From Accumulibacter sp. (lineage in GTDB: Bacteria; Pseudomonadota; Gammaproteobacteria; Burkholderiales; Rhodocyclaceae): 64,000 nucleotides of DNA. Under the pieces are notes generated by a model. That model saw nothing but the letters and a program-made list of their open reading frames with translations. It did no database searches and was not told the origin of the DNA. The stretch's first letter is position 1. The number at the start of each line of letters is the position of its first letter. Made by a program: the position numbers and the translations under genes. Shown here one piece after another: positions 18,072-26,500 of the stretch. The stretch covers positions 1-64,000 of the forward strand of contig JACKLX010000010.1 in NCBI GenBank assembly GCA_024235695.1, given 5' to 3'.

Positions 18072-18604
18072 TTTATTCCTTCGTCGCTGCTGTCGTGGCG
18101 GCTGGCAAACCAGCGCTGCACCTTGACGTTTCGGTCGGACGAGATCGGGGGTGTTGGTCAGTGGTCCCTCGCTGGTGCCTGCCGTTCGTTTTGGGCGGAT
18201 TCTACGCCACTCGCGACGGGCTGGCGCTAGACGCCGGCGTCGCCGCTTTGCTGTTCGTCGAGGTGGTGAGGACGGGCAGCCAGGCGTCGGGCGACAGATC
18301 GCGCCCGTGGCACGCCAATCTCGCACGGCTACCGCCAGCAACAGCCGGCAACTGGCGTTCGCCCGGCAGGCGCGCCTGGTCGCGCCTGCCAGCGCGTTGT
18401 CCTGCTCGGCGTCGCTGGCCGCCAGGAGCCAGGAGCCAGGAGCGAGGACTTCGCCCACCCTGGTTTCTGGCGTCCGTGCTGGCGACCATTGCCGAGGATG
18501 GCATGGTGACCGGCAACGGTCGTCGCTGCGCCGATACCGTCCGAGCCGCATCGCCTGCGCGCTCGCGATATTTCAGGGGCCTTTTCGATCGCTCCACCGC
18601 TTCG
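18072..18604. other. 533-base stretch without a gene
   Basis: No coding signal was recognised. At ~18422-18441 there is a short triplicated CAGGAGC unit, probably a slippage microrepeat. The rest is high-GC intergenic DNA containing the promoter side of the DUF3422 gene. Confidence 0.5.
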
Positions 18605-19168
18605 TCAGGGCGGCGAGCGGGCGAGCTTCCGGATGTCCGCGTCACGGGCGTTCGGGTCGGTGTGCAACAGATAGGGCTGGCCCCGGATGACGCTCAGAAA
18701 GAACGCCGCGAAATCCTTCACGCGGAACGCGAAGCTGTTTCCCCAGGTAGCTTCCTGACTGCCCCAGTAGGGCAGCCGGCGCGCGTCATCGAGCAATTCA
18801 GCCAACTCGACCGCGGCGCCTTCGCCAAGACTCACCAGATGCTGCCCGGCGCTGCCGTCGAGCTCGCCCGGCAGCCCCCAGGGATTGGCCATGCTGGCGT
18901 TTCTGAGCGCCTCGACATAAGCCGGCGCCAAGGTGTCGCGCTGATCCTTTCGTGGAAAACCGGCCTGCTTGCGGAACAGGACCTCGGCCGCCAGAAATCG
19001 CGCTTCCCACGGGACGCCCGGGCCCACCGCCAGCGCCTCAAGTTCCAGGGAGCCGTTTGGCCGATTCCACAGACGGTCCTGATGTTCGGTGTCCGCCCGC
19101 ATGAACAGATCGACGTAACCCAGCGTCGCCAGCTCGGCCGCCAGCGCTTGCTGCGAACTGCCGCTCAT
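18605..19168 (-). CDS. Uncharacterised protein coupled to the DUF4157 protein
   Basis: A 187-residue soluble protein that I do not recognise. It is mostly helical, with no signal peptide or membrane segment, and contains GYVDLFMRADTEHQDRLWN, FLAAEVLFRKQAGFPRKD and FAFRVKDFAAFFLSVIRGQ. Its ATG at 19168 overlaps the stop of the DUF4157 gene by four bases, so the two are translationally coupled and likely act together, for example as chaperone, immunity or inhibitor for the larger protein (inference from context only). Confidence 0.7.
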   Translation of the reverse strand: MSGSSQQALAAELATLGYVDLFMRADTEHQDRLWNRPNGSLELEALAVGPGVPWEARFLAAEVLFRKQAGFPRKDQRDTLAPAYVEALRNASMANPWGLPGELDGSAGQHLVSLGEGAAVELAELLDDARRLPYWGSQEATWGNSFAFRVKDFAAFFLSVIRGQPYLLHTDPNARDADIRKLARSPP

Positions 19169-21183
19169 CGCAGCTGCGCGAAGTCGATCCGCACGGTGTA
19201 CTTGCCGCCGTCCCGGGACTGGGTCTCTTCCGCGGGGAGGCCGGACCAGTCCCACTTCTTGTCGAACATCAGGTCGTCTCCCTCCCAGTCTTCGTCGTAC
19301 GCCCTGACGAACAGCGACGGGAAAGCGTGCGACAGCGGTGGGCCGGCGAACAGCGCCGAGAGAGGAACGACGAAGGCATGTTCGTCGCCGTTGTCGAGAT
19401 CGACGACGGAAGTCCTCGTCGCCAGGAACCCGGACCACGCCACGACGTAGACACTGTCGGCACCAAAGGTGTCCTCGGTCTCGTGAACATGAACGGTGAT
19501 CAGCATCCTGCGTTTCGGGATTTCTCTCTTCACTGCCTCTTGTTCAAGCTCCTTGTCAGTGCGCGCAGATCCTGCCGCCATGCCGGCGATCTCGGCAGGA
19601 AGCGCGTCGGCGCGCTTGATCAGATCGGGGGTGGCGAGGAGAGTGGCAGCCTTTTCCTGGTCGGCCAGGGAGAGGGTGGGCTGATCGGCGCGTTTGGCCA
19701 GCTCGAAGGCGAGCGCTTTCTTCTCGAATTCCTTGTTGGTCTTGTCGGTGCCGGGAAGCATCGACGCCAATTCGCTATTCACCCTGGCGATCGCGATCAC
19801 CAGATCGCTCGTCGAACGGCTCGACGGCAAGGTGGTGTTGGCGGGAAGCGACGACGTCGGGAGGTTGATCGTCGCCGTGCCGCTGGACGTCGTGTTGGTG
19901 TTCCAGAGTTCGGCGGCGCGCATGAACGTGGCGCTTGGAACTCCCGCGGAACCTATCGCCAGCGGCGACTTGCTGAGTGCGCCGGCGGCATCGGTCTGCC
20001 ACCCCCAGGTGACCGAGCCGTAGTAGGTGCCGTCCTGACTACCTTTGACGGCGAGCGCGGCCGACTCGAAATTCTGGCTCGAGTTGGCTCCGGGAGGATC
20101 GACCGTCGGCGTGTCCTTGAGGATCGCGTCCTGATGCTGGGCCCCGCTCAATGGGTCGTTGTAGTGCCAGCCGTGTTGACCCCAGAAGGCCGAGGTCGGC
20201 GTGCTGGCCAGGGTATCTGCGACTCCCGGGCTGGTCGCCGCATAGAGGGGATTGCCGTAGGCGGAGAGACGGTCGATCTTGGTGCCTTCTTCGACACCCT
20301 TCTCGCCGGCAGGAATCGCACGGCGCCTGGTGGTGTCGGTCGGAAAAGCCAGTTTGCCGCCAATGATTGTTCGCGAGGTCTGCGTCAGTCCGATCAACTC
20401 TGCATCAACGGGATCTTCCGGCTTGAAGTTCAAGGCGATGTCGACGCCAATATCCGTCGTCCCGGCGGCGTCTTGCACCACGTCGTACTTCGTCGTGTCC
20501 CACTCGCCGCCGAGGGTTCGCACGGCACGCTGGATCGACCGCTCGGCCGCGTGCAGTTGCGGCGACCGCCGGCCGGCCGGCGAACCGCCCGACTGCTGCA
20601 CGACGTGCGCCATCTCGTGTGCCAGCAGGCGGCAGCCGGTCGGCGTTTCGGGTTGGAATTCGTCCGACGCAAACGCGATATCGCGACCGACGGTGAACGC
20701 ACGCGCATTCATGGCGCGCGCCGCCGCGTCCGCACCGGCGTCGCGGTGCAGCCGTACAGCGCCAAGATCGGCGTCGAACCGTGCTTCCATGAAGCGCTGG
20801 ATGCGGCGTGGCAGTACTTGACCACCAGACCCTTCGCTGGCCTGCTCCGCCGCTCCGTCACGCGCCGGGAACCCGGACGCCGGCGGCGTATCGTGCAGTG
20901 CCCTGACCGCCTCGTCTGCCGCCCGGTCAGCCTCCGCCTCCGCACCGCCATGCGGCTGGCTCAGCTTCAGCTTCGGCTGCAGAAAGCGGGGCAACGCGAT
21001 TGCCTCCCGCGTTTCAGGCGGCAGCCGTTCACCACTCCGGCCTGCGGCATGTTGAAGAAAGGCCGGGATGCCGGCGCGGCCGCCAGTCCGTGCCGCGTGC
21101 GGTGCGGACTGGCGATCCAGCGCGGCAGCCCTCGAAGTGGCGGTCGACCTCGCAGCACTTGACCCGTAATTGGCCTGTCCCAT
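19165..21183 (-). CDS. DUF4157 protein with HExxH motif and unknown C-terminal region
   Basis: A 672-residue protein. Residues ~125-200 are a DUF4157 domain: MEARFDADLGAVRLHRDAGA, ARAMNARAFTVGRDIAF, and the zinc-metallopeptidase-like helix LLAHEMAHVVQQ with HEMAH at 189-193. The N-terminal ~120 residues are low-complexity. The remaining ~470 residues show no family I know; they are rich in Thr/Ser/Asp and include a helical Leu/Lys segment and a beta-rich C-terminus (MLITVHVHETEDTFGADSVY). DUF4157 is known as a domain of toxins and cargo linked to extracellular contractile injection systems, but no injection genes are in this window. The downstream overlapping gene is its likely partner. Confidence 0.8.
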   Translation of the reverse strand: MGQANYGSSAARSTATSRAAALDRQSAPHAARTGGRAGIPAFLQHAAGRSGERLPPETREAIALPRFLQPKLKLSQPHGGAEAEADRAADEAVRALHDTPPASGFPARDGAAEQASEGSGGQVLPRRIQRFMEARFDADLGAVRLHRDAGADAAARAMNARAFTVGRDIAFASDEFQPETPTGCRLLAHEMAHVVQQSGGSPAGRRSPQLHAAERSIQRAVRTLGGEWDTTKYDVVQDAAGTTDIGVDIALNFKPEDPVDAELIGLTQTSRTIIGGKLAFPTDTTRRRAIPAGEKGVEEGTKIDRLSAYGNPLYAATSPGVADTLASTPTSAFWGQHGWHYNDPLSGAQHQDAILKDTPTVDPPGANSSQNFESAALAVKGSQDGTYYGSVTWGWQTDAAGALSKSPLAIGSAGVPSATFMRAAELWNTNTTSSGTATINLPTSSLPANTTLPSSRSTSDLVIAIARVNSELASMLPGTDKTNKEFEKKALAFELAKRADQPTLSLADQEKAATLLATPDLIKRADALPAEIAGMAAGSARTDKELEQEAVKREIPKRRMLITVHVHETEDTFGADSVYVVAWSGFLATRTSVVDLDNGDEHAFVVPLSALFAGPPLSHAFPSLFVRAYDEDWEGDDLMFDKKWDWSGLPAEETQSRDGGKYTVRIDFAQLR

Positions 21184-21457
21184 GGCTTGTCCCCGATGAA
21201 GAAGTCACCTGTAAGGTATTTTCAGTGTAGTCGACAGCCCTGCAGATTGTTGCGTGCGCTGACTGCCGCGGGTAGCCGTCGTCTGGCCGCTTGCACGCAC
21301 CCGCGGCGCGCGGTACCTTGCCGGCGGCGTGGCACAAGTTGGCCTCGTCACACGAATCGCTGGATGGGCGGAGCAAGCGCCGGCGCCGGCTTCGACGTCC
21401 TGCTGCCGGCAAGCCCGCGGTAGTGCCGGCGACAGACCCACTCGCACTGGAGAAAAG

Positions 21458-21748
21458 ATGGCTGCCTATCTGGTTGTCGATACCGACCTGACCAATCCGG
21501 AGATGTACGAGAGCTACAAGCTGAAGGCCAAGCCTCTGGTGGAAAAACATGGCGGTGAATACCTCGCCCGAGGTGGCAAGCTGACGGTCAAGGAGAGCAA
21601 GCTCTGGTCGCCGACGCGGATGGTGCTGATCCGCTTTCCCTCTGCTGCCGACGCCGAAACCTTTTATCAGTCCGACGAATACCAGGACGTTCTGAAGATC
21701 GGGCTGCAATCGGCGAACAGGACGCTGTTCATCCTGGAAGGCCTATGA
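21458..21748 (+). CDS. DUF1330 domain protein
   Basis: A 96-residue protein of the DUF1330 family (small dimeric alpha-beta barrel proteins of unknown function). Typical blocks are NPEMYESYKLKAKPLVEKHGGEYLARGG, the PTRMVLIRFPSAADAETFY segment, and SDEYQDVLKIGLQSANRTLF. The ATG at 21458 follows GGAGAAAAG. It stands alone and is convergent with the methyltransferase fragment, whose frame overlaps its last few bases. Confidence 0.85.
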   Translation: MAAYLVVDTDLTNPEMYESYKLKAKPLVEKHGGEYLARGGKLTVKESKLWSPTRMVLIRFPSAADAETFYQSDEYQDVLKIGLQSANRTLFILEGL

Positions 21749-22308
21749 GTATGGTGTGAGCAACGCCGCCGCACGGTCGGCGTCAAGGCCGCCTGGACAG
21801 CATTGCTTGCAGGCAACCATCAGCAAGATCGGGTACTCGGTCGGCGTCGAGCCGCCTCCCCGGGGCATCGTGAACACGGTCGTGAAAACGGGCTCGCGGA
21901 AGCCGGCCGCTGCGGCTTTCGTTGCCAGGACGCCGCGATCGAAACTCTTGTGGCCGTCGAATCGCTGGCCCTGAAAGGACCCGTTCTCGCTGTCGAGATC
22001 GGCGACGCACAGGTAGCCCGGCGAGGCCGGCAAGCGGTAGAGGCTGCGCAGCAGTGTGTCGGTGTCGCGGACGTGGTGAAAGGTCATCAGCGTGTAGATC
22101 AGGTCGTAGCGTTGCGGTGGCAGCGGGTCGGTGAGCAGATCGAGCCGCATCGGGTGCAGGTTGCCGATGCGCTGGACGGCGATCTTCTCGTCGAGCACGC
22201 TCAGCATGCCCTGCGAACTGTCGGCCAGGGCAAGCTGAGCGAGCTGCGCGTGCAGCGCGAAGCTCAGCAAACCCGTTCCGCAGCCGTACTCCAGCGCGCG
22301 CATCTGCG
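21743..22308 (-). pseudogene. Truncated copy of the methyltransferase domain of the ECF-sigma fusion
   Basis: About 185 codons corresponding to the C-terminal methyltransferase of the gene at 25996-27903. Motifs ALEYGCGTGLLSFAL (SAM motif I), YDLIYTLMTFHHV and DLDSENGSFQG are retained. Nucleotide similarity begins near 21803 and stops abruptly near 22308, with roughly 94% identity judged by eye. The sigma-factor part and the methyltransferase N-terminal helix are missing, and the original stop is lost, so the frame runs on to 21743. No start signal is visible at 22303. Best read as a broken duplicate. Confidence 0.75.
21803..22308 (-). repeat. Direct repeat copy 1 (~505 bp)
   Basis: This segment is nearly identical to 25992-26500 and in the same orientation. 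The two copies bracket the DUF47-PiT-DUF47 module, a layout that permits recombination leading to loss or amplification of the module. Confidence 0.8.
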
Positions 22309-23460
22309 GCCTGTTGACACCGATTGGAAGCGGACAAGGTTTCTCGCGTCGTCAGCAAATGCGACCGCTTTTCCGCGATGAACATCGCTTCGCACGGGCC
22401 GCTGGTCAGGTGCGGAAGCTGGCACGCGGGAGTCTGAAAAAAAAAACCTGTCTCAAAGGCAAAATTCCCCTTTCATTTGTTTTTGTAGTGGCATAATTGC
22501 CGCCAGTTTATGTTTGGTTGGCAAAGCTATTAGCTCGGGAATATTGATGCCCTTGTCTTTCTATTTGGCGCGAGTGGTAAGCCTCATGCAACCAAATGGC
22601 GATCACTTCCGGTCAGCGGGACGGGATCTTCGTGCAGATCAGCTGCGGCTGTTCGGCGTTCGGAGAGTCGGTCTTGCGACGGAGCGTCGATCCGAAGCAA
22701 GATCTCGTTCGCGCGGTAGAGCAGGCACCCTTGGCCGTTTCGCGGGTGCCTTGACCGACAACACGGCCAGGTGGGCCGCCAGGGCGAAGGCCGAGATTGC
22801 GCGTTGGAGCATCCCCAGGACTGGCGGCTCGTTGACCGACCCCCTGGCCGCCGCCGAGAGGTCGCTGGTCATCCTGCCCGATACAGTGTCTCGCGATGGT
22901 TCGCCCACCAGAAGCGCACCAGCCGCCCTTCCACGGCGGACCTGCGTTTCGCTTCCCGCCAGCACGTCAACGGCAACCTAGCCTCCGCGGTAATGCTTGC
23001 AACAGCTGTGCGGGTGCTCGCCAGAGCAGCATGGGACGTCGCCACCCCCAAGACCAATGTCTGCCCCTGGATCAGGGCTCATCGTCGCGCCACCCATTCG
23101 ACCACGAGCCAGATTCTTGACCGGCCAGGGATCCGTCCCGACTCGCGCGCGGACGATCGCCACTCGGAAGCTCGAAACGATGAGGGAGTTTCGCGTTTCC
23201 CCGCTTGCGGCGGCGGAATGCGGGCGGCCGTAAGGGGAGCTCGACGAAGGGTTTGTTGAAAAAGATCGGCGGGCAGGGCAATCGATACCCTGCAGTGCCT
23301 GTCGTCCGGGCGCCTGGCTCGCGGCCGAAGGCGATCGGCCATGGGCGATGAGCTGCCTGCTGTGTATTTCGTAGTTGCGGGAAAGGGTGCCGAGATTTGC
23401 TCGGCTTGGGGGTTCTGACTGGTGGGTGCCCGACGGGGCAGATAGCATGGGGGTAGTCGA
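22309..23460. other. 1.15-kb stretch upstream of the DUF47-PiT-DUF47 module
   Basis: No confident gene. An AT-rich island (22436-22500, beginning with a run of ten A) stands out and may hold promoter elements; CATAAT at 22492 resembles a -10 box, but no good -35 was found. A 145-codon plus-strand frame starting at ATG 22547 has acceptable codon usage but no domain and only a weak ribosome-binding site, so I leave it unannotated. Neither GTTACACC nor a correctly spaced sigma-54 promoter was found here, unlike the other PiT operons. Confidence 0.5.
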
Positions 23461-24099
23461 ATGTTTAGTAGTCTGATGCCGCAGCGCAAGGAATTTTTTG
23501 AACTTCTCGCGGCTCACTCCGAACGAGTGGTTGCGGGAGCCAACGCAACCTTGCGCCTGATCAATGGCCTGGGTGAGGGGGGAGAAGATATTCCGGCGTT
23601 GGTCGCCGAGGTCAATCTCAACGAGAAAGAGGCCGACAAGATCAAGGCCGCCTTGATCGAGAGGCTGCACAAGTCATTTACCACGCCGATCAACCGCGAC
23701 CAGATTCACGCGTTGACGACGGATCTCGACAAGACGCTGAATGCTCTGCAGGACGTCGCCAACGCCCTGGGGATGTACAGCATCAAGCAATCGACTGTCG
23801 AAGCCCGCGAAATGGCATCTCTCAGCGCCGATGCCTGCATGCGCCTCAACCGCGCCGTCATGGCGCTGTCCGACAAGACGCGTAGCGCCGAGACGCTCAA
23901 TCTGTGCAAGGAAATCGAGGAGATCGAGAGCAAGGCCGATCGGGTGCAGCGCAAGGCGATCACGGCACTCTTCCAGGATGGGGTCAGCGTCTGGCAAGCC
24001 ATGAAGATGCGGGAGTTCTACTCGCTTCAAGAGGGCGTCCTCGATTGCTGCCAGGACGCGGCCAAGATGATCGAAGAGATCCTGATCGAAAACTCCTGA
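23461..24099 (+). CDS. DUF47 family (PhoU-like) phosphate transport accessory protein
   Basis: A 212-residue all-helical protein of the DUF47 family, structurally related to PhoU and usually encoded next to PiT transporters, whose activity it is thought to modulate. It begins MFSSLMPQRKEFFELLAAHSE, then NEKEADKIKAALIERLHKSF and TTPINRDQIHALTTDLDKTL, the metal-binding-like E/D-rich helices of the family. It ends 13 bases before the PiT gene. It resembles the second DUF47 protein at 25308 (both share FFxLLAAHSERV and end in ILIENS), suggesting a local duplication. Confidence 0.92.
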   Translation: MFSSLMPQRKEFFELLAAHSERVVAGANATLRLINGLGEGGEDIPALVAEVNLNEKEADKIKAALIERLHKSFTTPINRDQIHALTTDLDKTLNALQDVANALGMYSIKQSTVEAREMASLSADACMRLNRAVMALSDKTRSAETLNLCKEIEEIESKADRVQRKAITALFQDGVSVWQAMKMREFYSLQEGVLDCCQDAAKMIEEILIENS

Positions 24100-24112
24100 G
24101 GGGTAAGCCAAG

Positions 24113-25126
24113 ATGGAAGGTCTGAATATCAGCATCTGGGTGCTGGGGCTGCTGATCGCGGTCGCTTTGGCTTTTGACTTCATGAATGGCTTTCATGATG
24201 GCGCGAATGCCATTTCGACGATAGTCGCGACCGGTGCACTGACACCGAAGCAGGCGGTGCTTTTCGCCGCTTTTTTCAACTTTGCCGCTTTATGGGTGTT
24301 TCAGCTCAAGGTGGCGGCAACGATCGGCAAGGGCACGGTAGATCCCCTGTTCGTCGATCACTACGTGATTTTCGGTGCGTTGATGGGCGCACTCGCGTGG
24401 AACATCATCACCTGGTACTACGGGATTCCGTCATCCTCCTCACACGCCCTGGTCGGCGGGCTGGTTGGCGCGACGGTCGCCAAGTCGGGCTCGGGTGCGC
24501 CGATCGTCTGGGATGGATTCGGCAAGATCCTGGCATTCATCATCATTTCGCCGGTGGTGGGGATGATCATCGGTGGCCTGCTGATGGTCTTGGTCTCCTG
24601 GATCTTTCGAAACCACTCGCCGCATCAGGCAGGGAAATGGTTCAAGAGCGCGCAGTTGTTCGCGGCGGGCGCCTATAGCCTGGGTCACGGCGGCAATGAC
24701 GCTCAGAAAACCATCGGTATCATCTGGTTGCTGATGATCACCGCGGGTGTCGCGACCAAGGACGTGGCGACGCTGCCGATGTGGGTGATCTACTCGTGCT
24801 ACTTCGCCATCGCCTGGGGAACCTACCTGGGCGGCTGGCGAATCGTCAAGACCATGGGCACCAAGATCACCAAGCTCAACGCCGTCAGCGGTTCGTGCGC
24901 GTCGATGGGCGGCGCGATCACTCTCGGACTGGCGACGCTCGGGGGCATTCCGGTGTCGACCACGCACACCATTACCGGTGCGATCATCGGTGTCGGTTCC
25001 GCCACCGACGTCAAGGCTGTCCACTGGGCGATCACCGCCAATCTGCTGGTTGCGTGGATCTTGACGATTCCCGCTTCAGGCCTGATCGCGGCAATCTTCT
25101 GGTATATCGGGACCAGGGCATTCTAG
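24113..25126 (+). CDS. pit: PiT family inorganic phosphate transporter
   Basis: A 337-residue low-affinity phosphate (metal-phosphate/H+) symporter. Both PiT signature repeats are present: FDFMNGFHDGANAIST near residue 22 and GHGGNDAQKTIGIIW near residue 195. SSSHALVGGLVGA and GIPVSTTHTITGAIIG give further support. About ten membrane segments. It lies between two DUF47 genes, probably in one operon. In polyphosphate-accumulating bacteria, PiT carriers also export phosphate anaerobically and help generate the proton motive force (known for the group, not shown here). Confidence 0.94.
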   Translation: MEGLNISIWVLGLLIAVALAFDFMNGFHDGANAISTIVATGALTPKQAVLFAAFFNFAALWVFQLKVAATIGKGTVDPLFVDHYVIFGALMGALAWNIITWYYGIPSSSSHALVGGLVGATVAKSGSGAPIVWDGFGKILAFIIISPVVGMIIGGLLMVLVSWIFRNHSPHQAGKWFKSAQLFAAGAYSLGHGGNDAQKTIGIIWLLMITAGVATKDVATLPMWVIYSCYFAIAWGTYLGGWRIVKTMGTKITKLNAVSGSCASMGGAITLGLATLGGIPVSTTHTITGAIIGVGSATDVKAVHWAITANLLVAWILTIPASGLIAAIFWYIGTRAF

Positions 25127-25307
25127 GCACTGCGTGCTGCGTTGGTGGAGGAGGCGCGCCGCTGGCGGTGCGCCTCCCGTGCTCGTCTCGGCGCCGTGTT
25201 GGTCGGCTCAGCGATGTCATGGCGTGCCTTCAGCTTGCGATATCGCTGCAGATGTTACTTCTTGTCGCCAAGAAGCCATTTTTGAATACTTAACAAGGGA
25301 ACTAGCC

Positions 25308-25943
25308 ATGTTACCGAAGCGTTCCGAGTTTTTTTCTCTTCTCGCCGCACACAGCGAGCGTGTCCTGGCGAGTACCAATGCCATGCTTCGCCTGGTCACC
25401 AGCCTGGGCGTCAGCAAGGAGGACGTTGCCGCGCTGGCCGAGGAAGTCAACATGAACGAAGCCAGCGCGGATCAGATCAAGAAGGACATGATCAACATGC
25501 TGCACAAGTCCTTCGTCACGCCACTCAACCGCGAGCAGGTCTATGCACTGACTCTCGAACTCGACGGCGTGGTGAATGCGGTCCAGGACGTCGCGCAGGC
25601 GGTGGGGATGTACAGTATTCCGGAGGCGACCGTCGCCTCGCGTGAACTGGCGGCGATGGCCGTCGACGCCTGCACGCGGCTCAATCGGGCGATCAATTCG
25701 CTGAAGGACAAGGAGCGTAGTCAGGAGACGGTCACCCTGTGCGTGCAAATCGAGAGCATCGAGGAAAAGGCCGACGCCGTGATGCAGCAGGCCATCAAGA
25801 CGCTGTTCGAGAATGAGGGCGACGACGAGGCCGCTCTACTGGCCATTCGCATGCGGCAATTCTATTCGCAGCAGGAGAAGGTTCTCGCGCGCTGCAAGGA
25901 ATCGGCGCAGATAATTGAAGGGATTCTGATCGAAAACTCCTGA
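25308..25943 (+). CDS. DUF47 family (PhoU-like) protein, second copy
   Basis: A 211-residue paralogue of the protein at 23461. It begins MLPKRSEFFSLLAAHSERVL, with NMNEASADQIKKDMINMLHKSF and TPLNREQVYALTLELDG in register with the first copy, and the same ILIENS ending. The ATG at 25308 is preceded by CAAGGGAACTAGCC; the frame is open upstream but shows no similarity there. A 181-base gap after the PiT gene could hold its own promoter. Confidence 0.9.
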   Translation: MLPKRSEFFSLLAAHSERVLASTNAMLRLVTSLGVSKEDVAALAEEVNMNEASADQIKKDMINMLHKSFVTPLNREQVYALTLELDGVVNAVQDVAQAVGMYSIPEATVASRELAAMAVDACTRLNRAINSLKDKERSQETVTLCVQIESIEEKADAVMQQAIKTLFENEGDDEAALLAIRMRQFYSQQEKVLARCKESAQIIEGILIENS

Positions 25944-25991
25944 AGCCGGGCTCCGGGTCGCCGCAACTGGCGGTCGGCCGGGAGCGGCGTG

Positions 25992-26500
25992 TGCATTACT
26001 TGCGGGCGACCATCAGGAAGATCGGGTACTCGGTCGGCGTCGAGCCGTCTCCCCTGGTCATCGTGAACACGGTCGTGAAAGCGGGCTCGCGGAAGCCGGC
26101 CGCTTCGGCTTTCGTTGCCAGGACGCCGCGATCGAAACCCTCGTGGCCGTCAAATCCCTGGCCATGAAAGGCCCCGTCCTCGCTGTCGAGATCGGCGACA
26201 CACAGGTAGCCCGGTGAGGCCAGCAAGCGGTAGAGGCTGCGCAGCAGTGCGTCGGTGTCGCGGACGTGATGAAAGGTCATCAGCGTGTAGATCAGGTCGT
26301 AGCGTTGCGGTGGCAGCGGGTCGGTGAGCAGATCGAGCCGCATCGGGTGCATGCTGCCGATGCGCTGGACGGCGATCTTCTCGTCGAGCACGCTCAGCAT
26401 GCCCTGCGAACTGTCGGCCAGGGCAAGGTGAGCGAGCTGCGCTTGCAGCGCGAAGCTCAGCAAGCCCGTTCCACAGCCGTACTCCAGCGCGCGCATCTGC
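25992..26500 (-). repeat. Direct repeat copy 2 (~505 bp), inside the sigma-methyltransferase gene
   Basis: This is the intact partner of the repeat at 21803-22308. It covers the last ~165 codons of the sigma-methyltransferase gene, so this locus is probably the source and the other copy the derivative. Confidence 0.8.

Noticed and set aside
18422-18441. CAGGAGC microrepeat as a regulatory or CRISPR-like repeat
   Set aside because: Only three very short units without spacers.
22490-22501. TGGCATAATTGC upstream of the first DUF47 gene as a sigma-54 promoter
   Set aside because: GG and GC are only 7 bases apart instead of 10, and no GTTACACC pair is present.
22547-22981. 145-codon plus-strand open frame
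   Set aside because: Codon usage is passable, but there is no domain, the start signal is weak, and composition shifts to Arg/Ser/Pro-rich.
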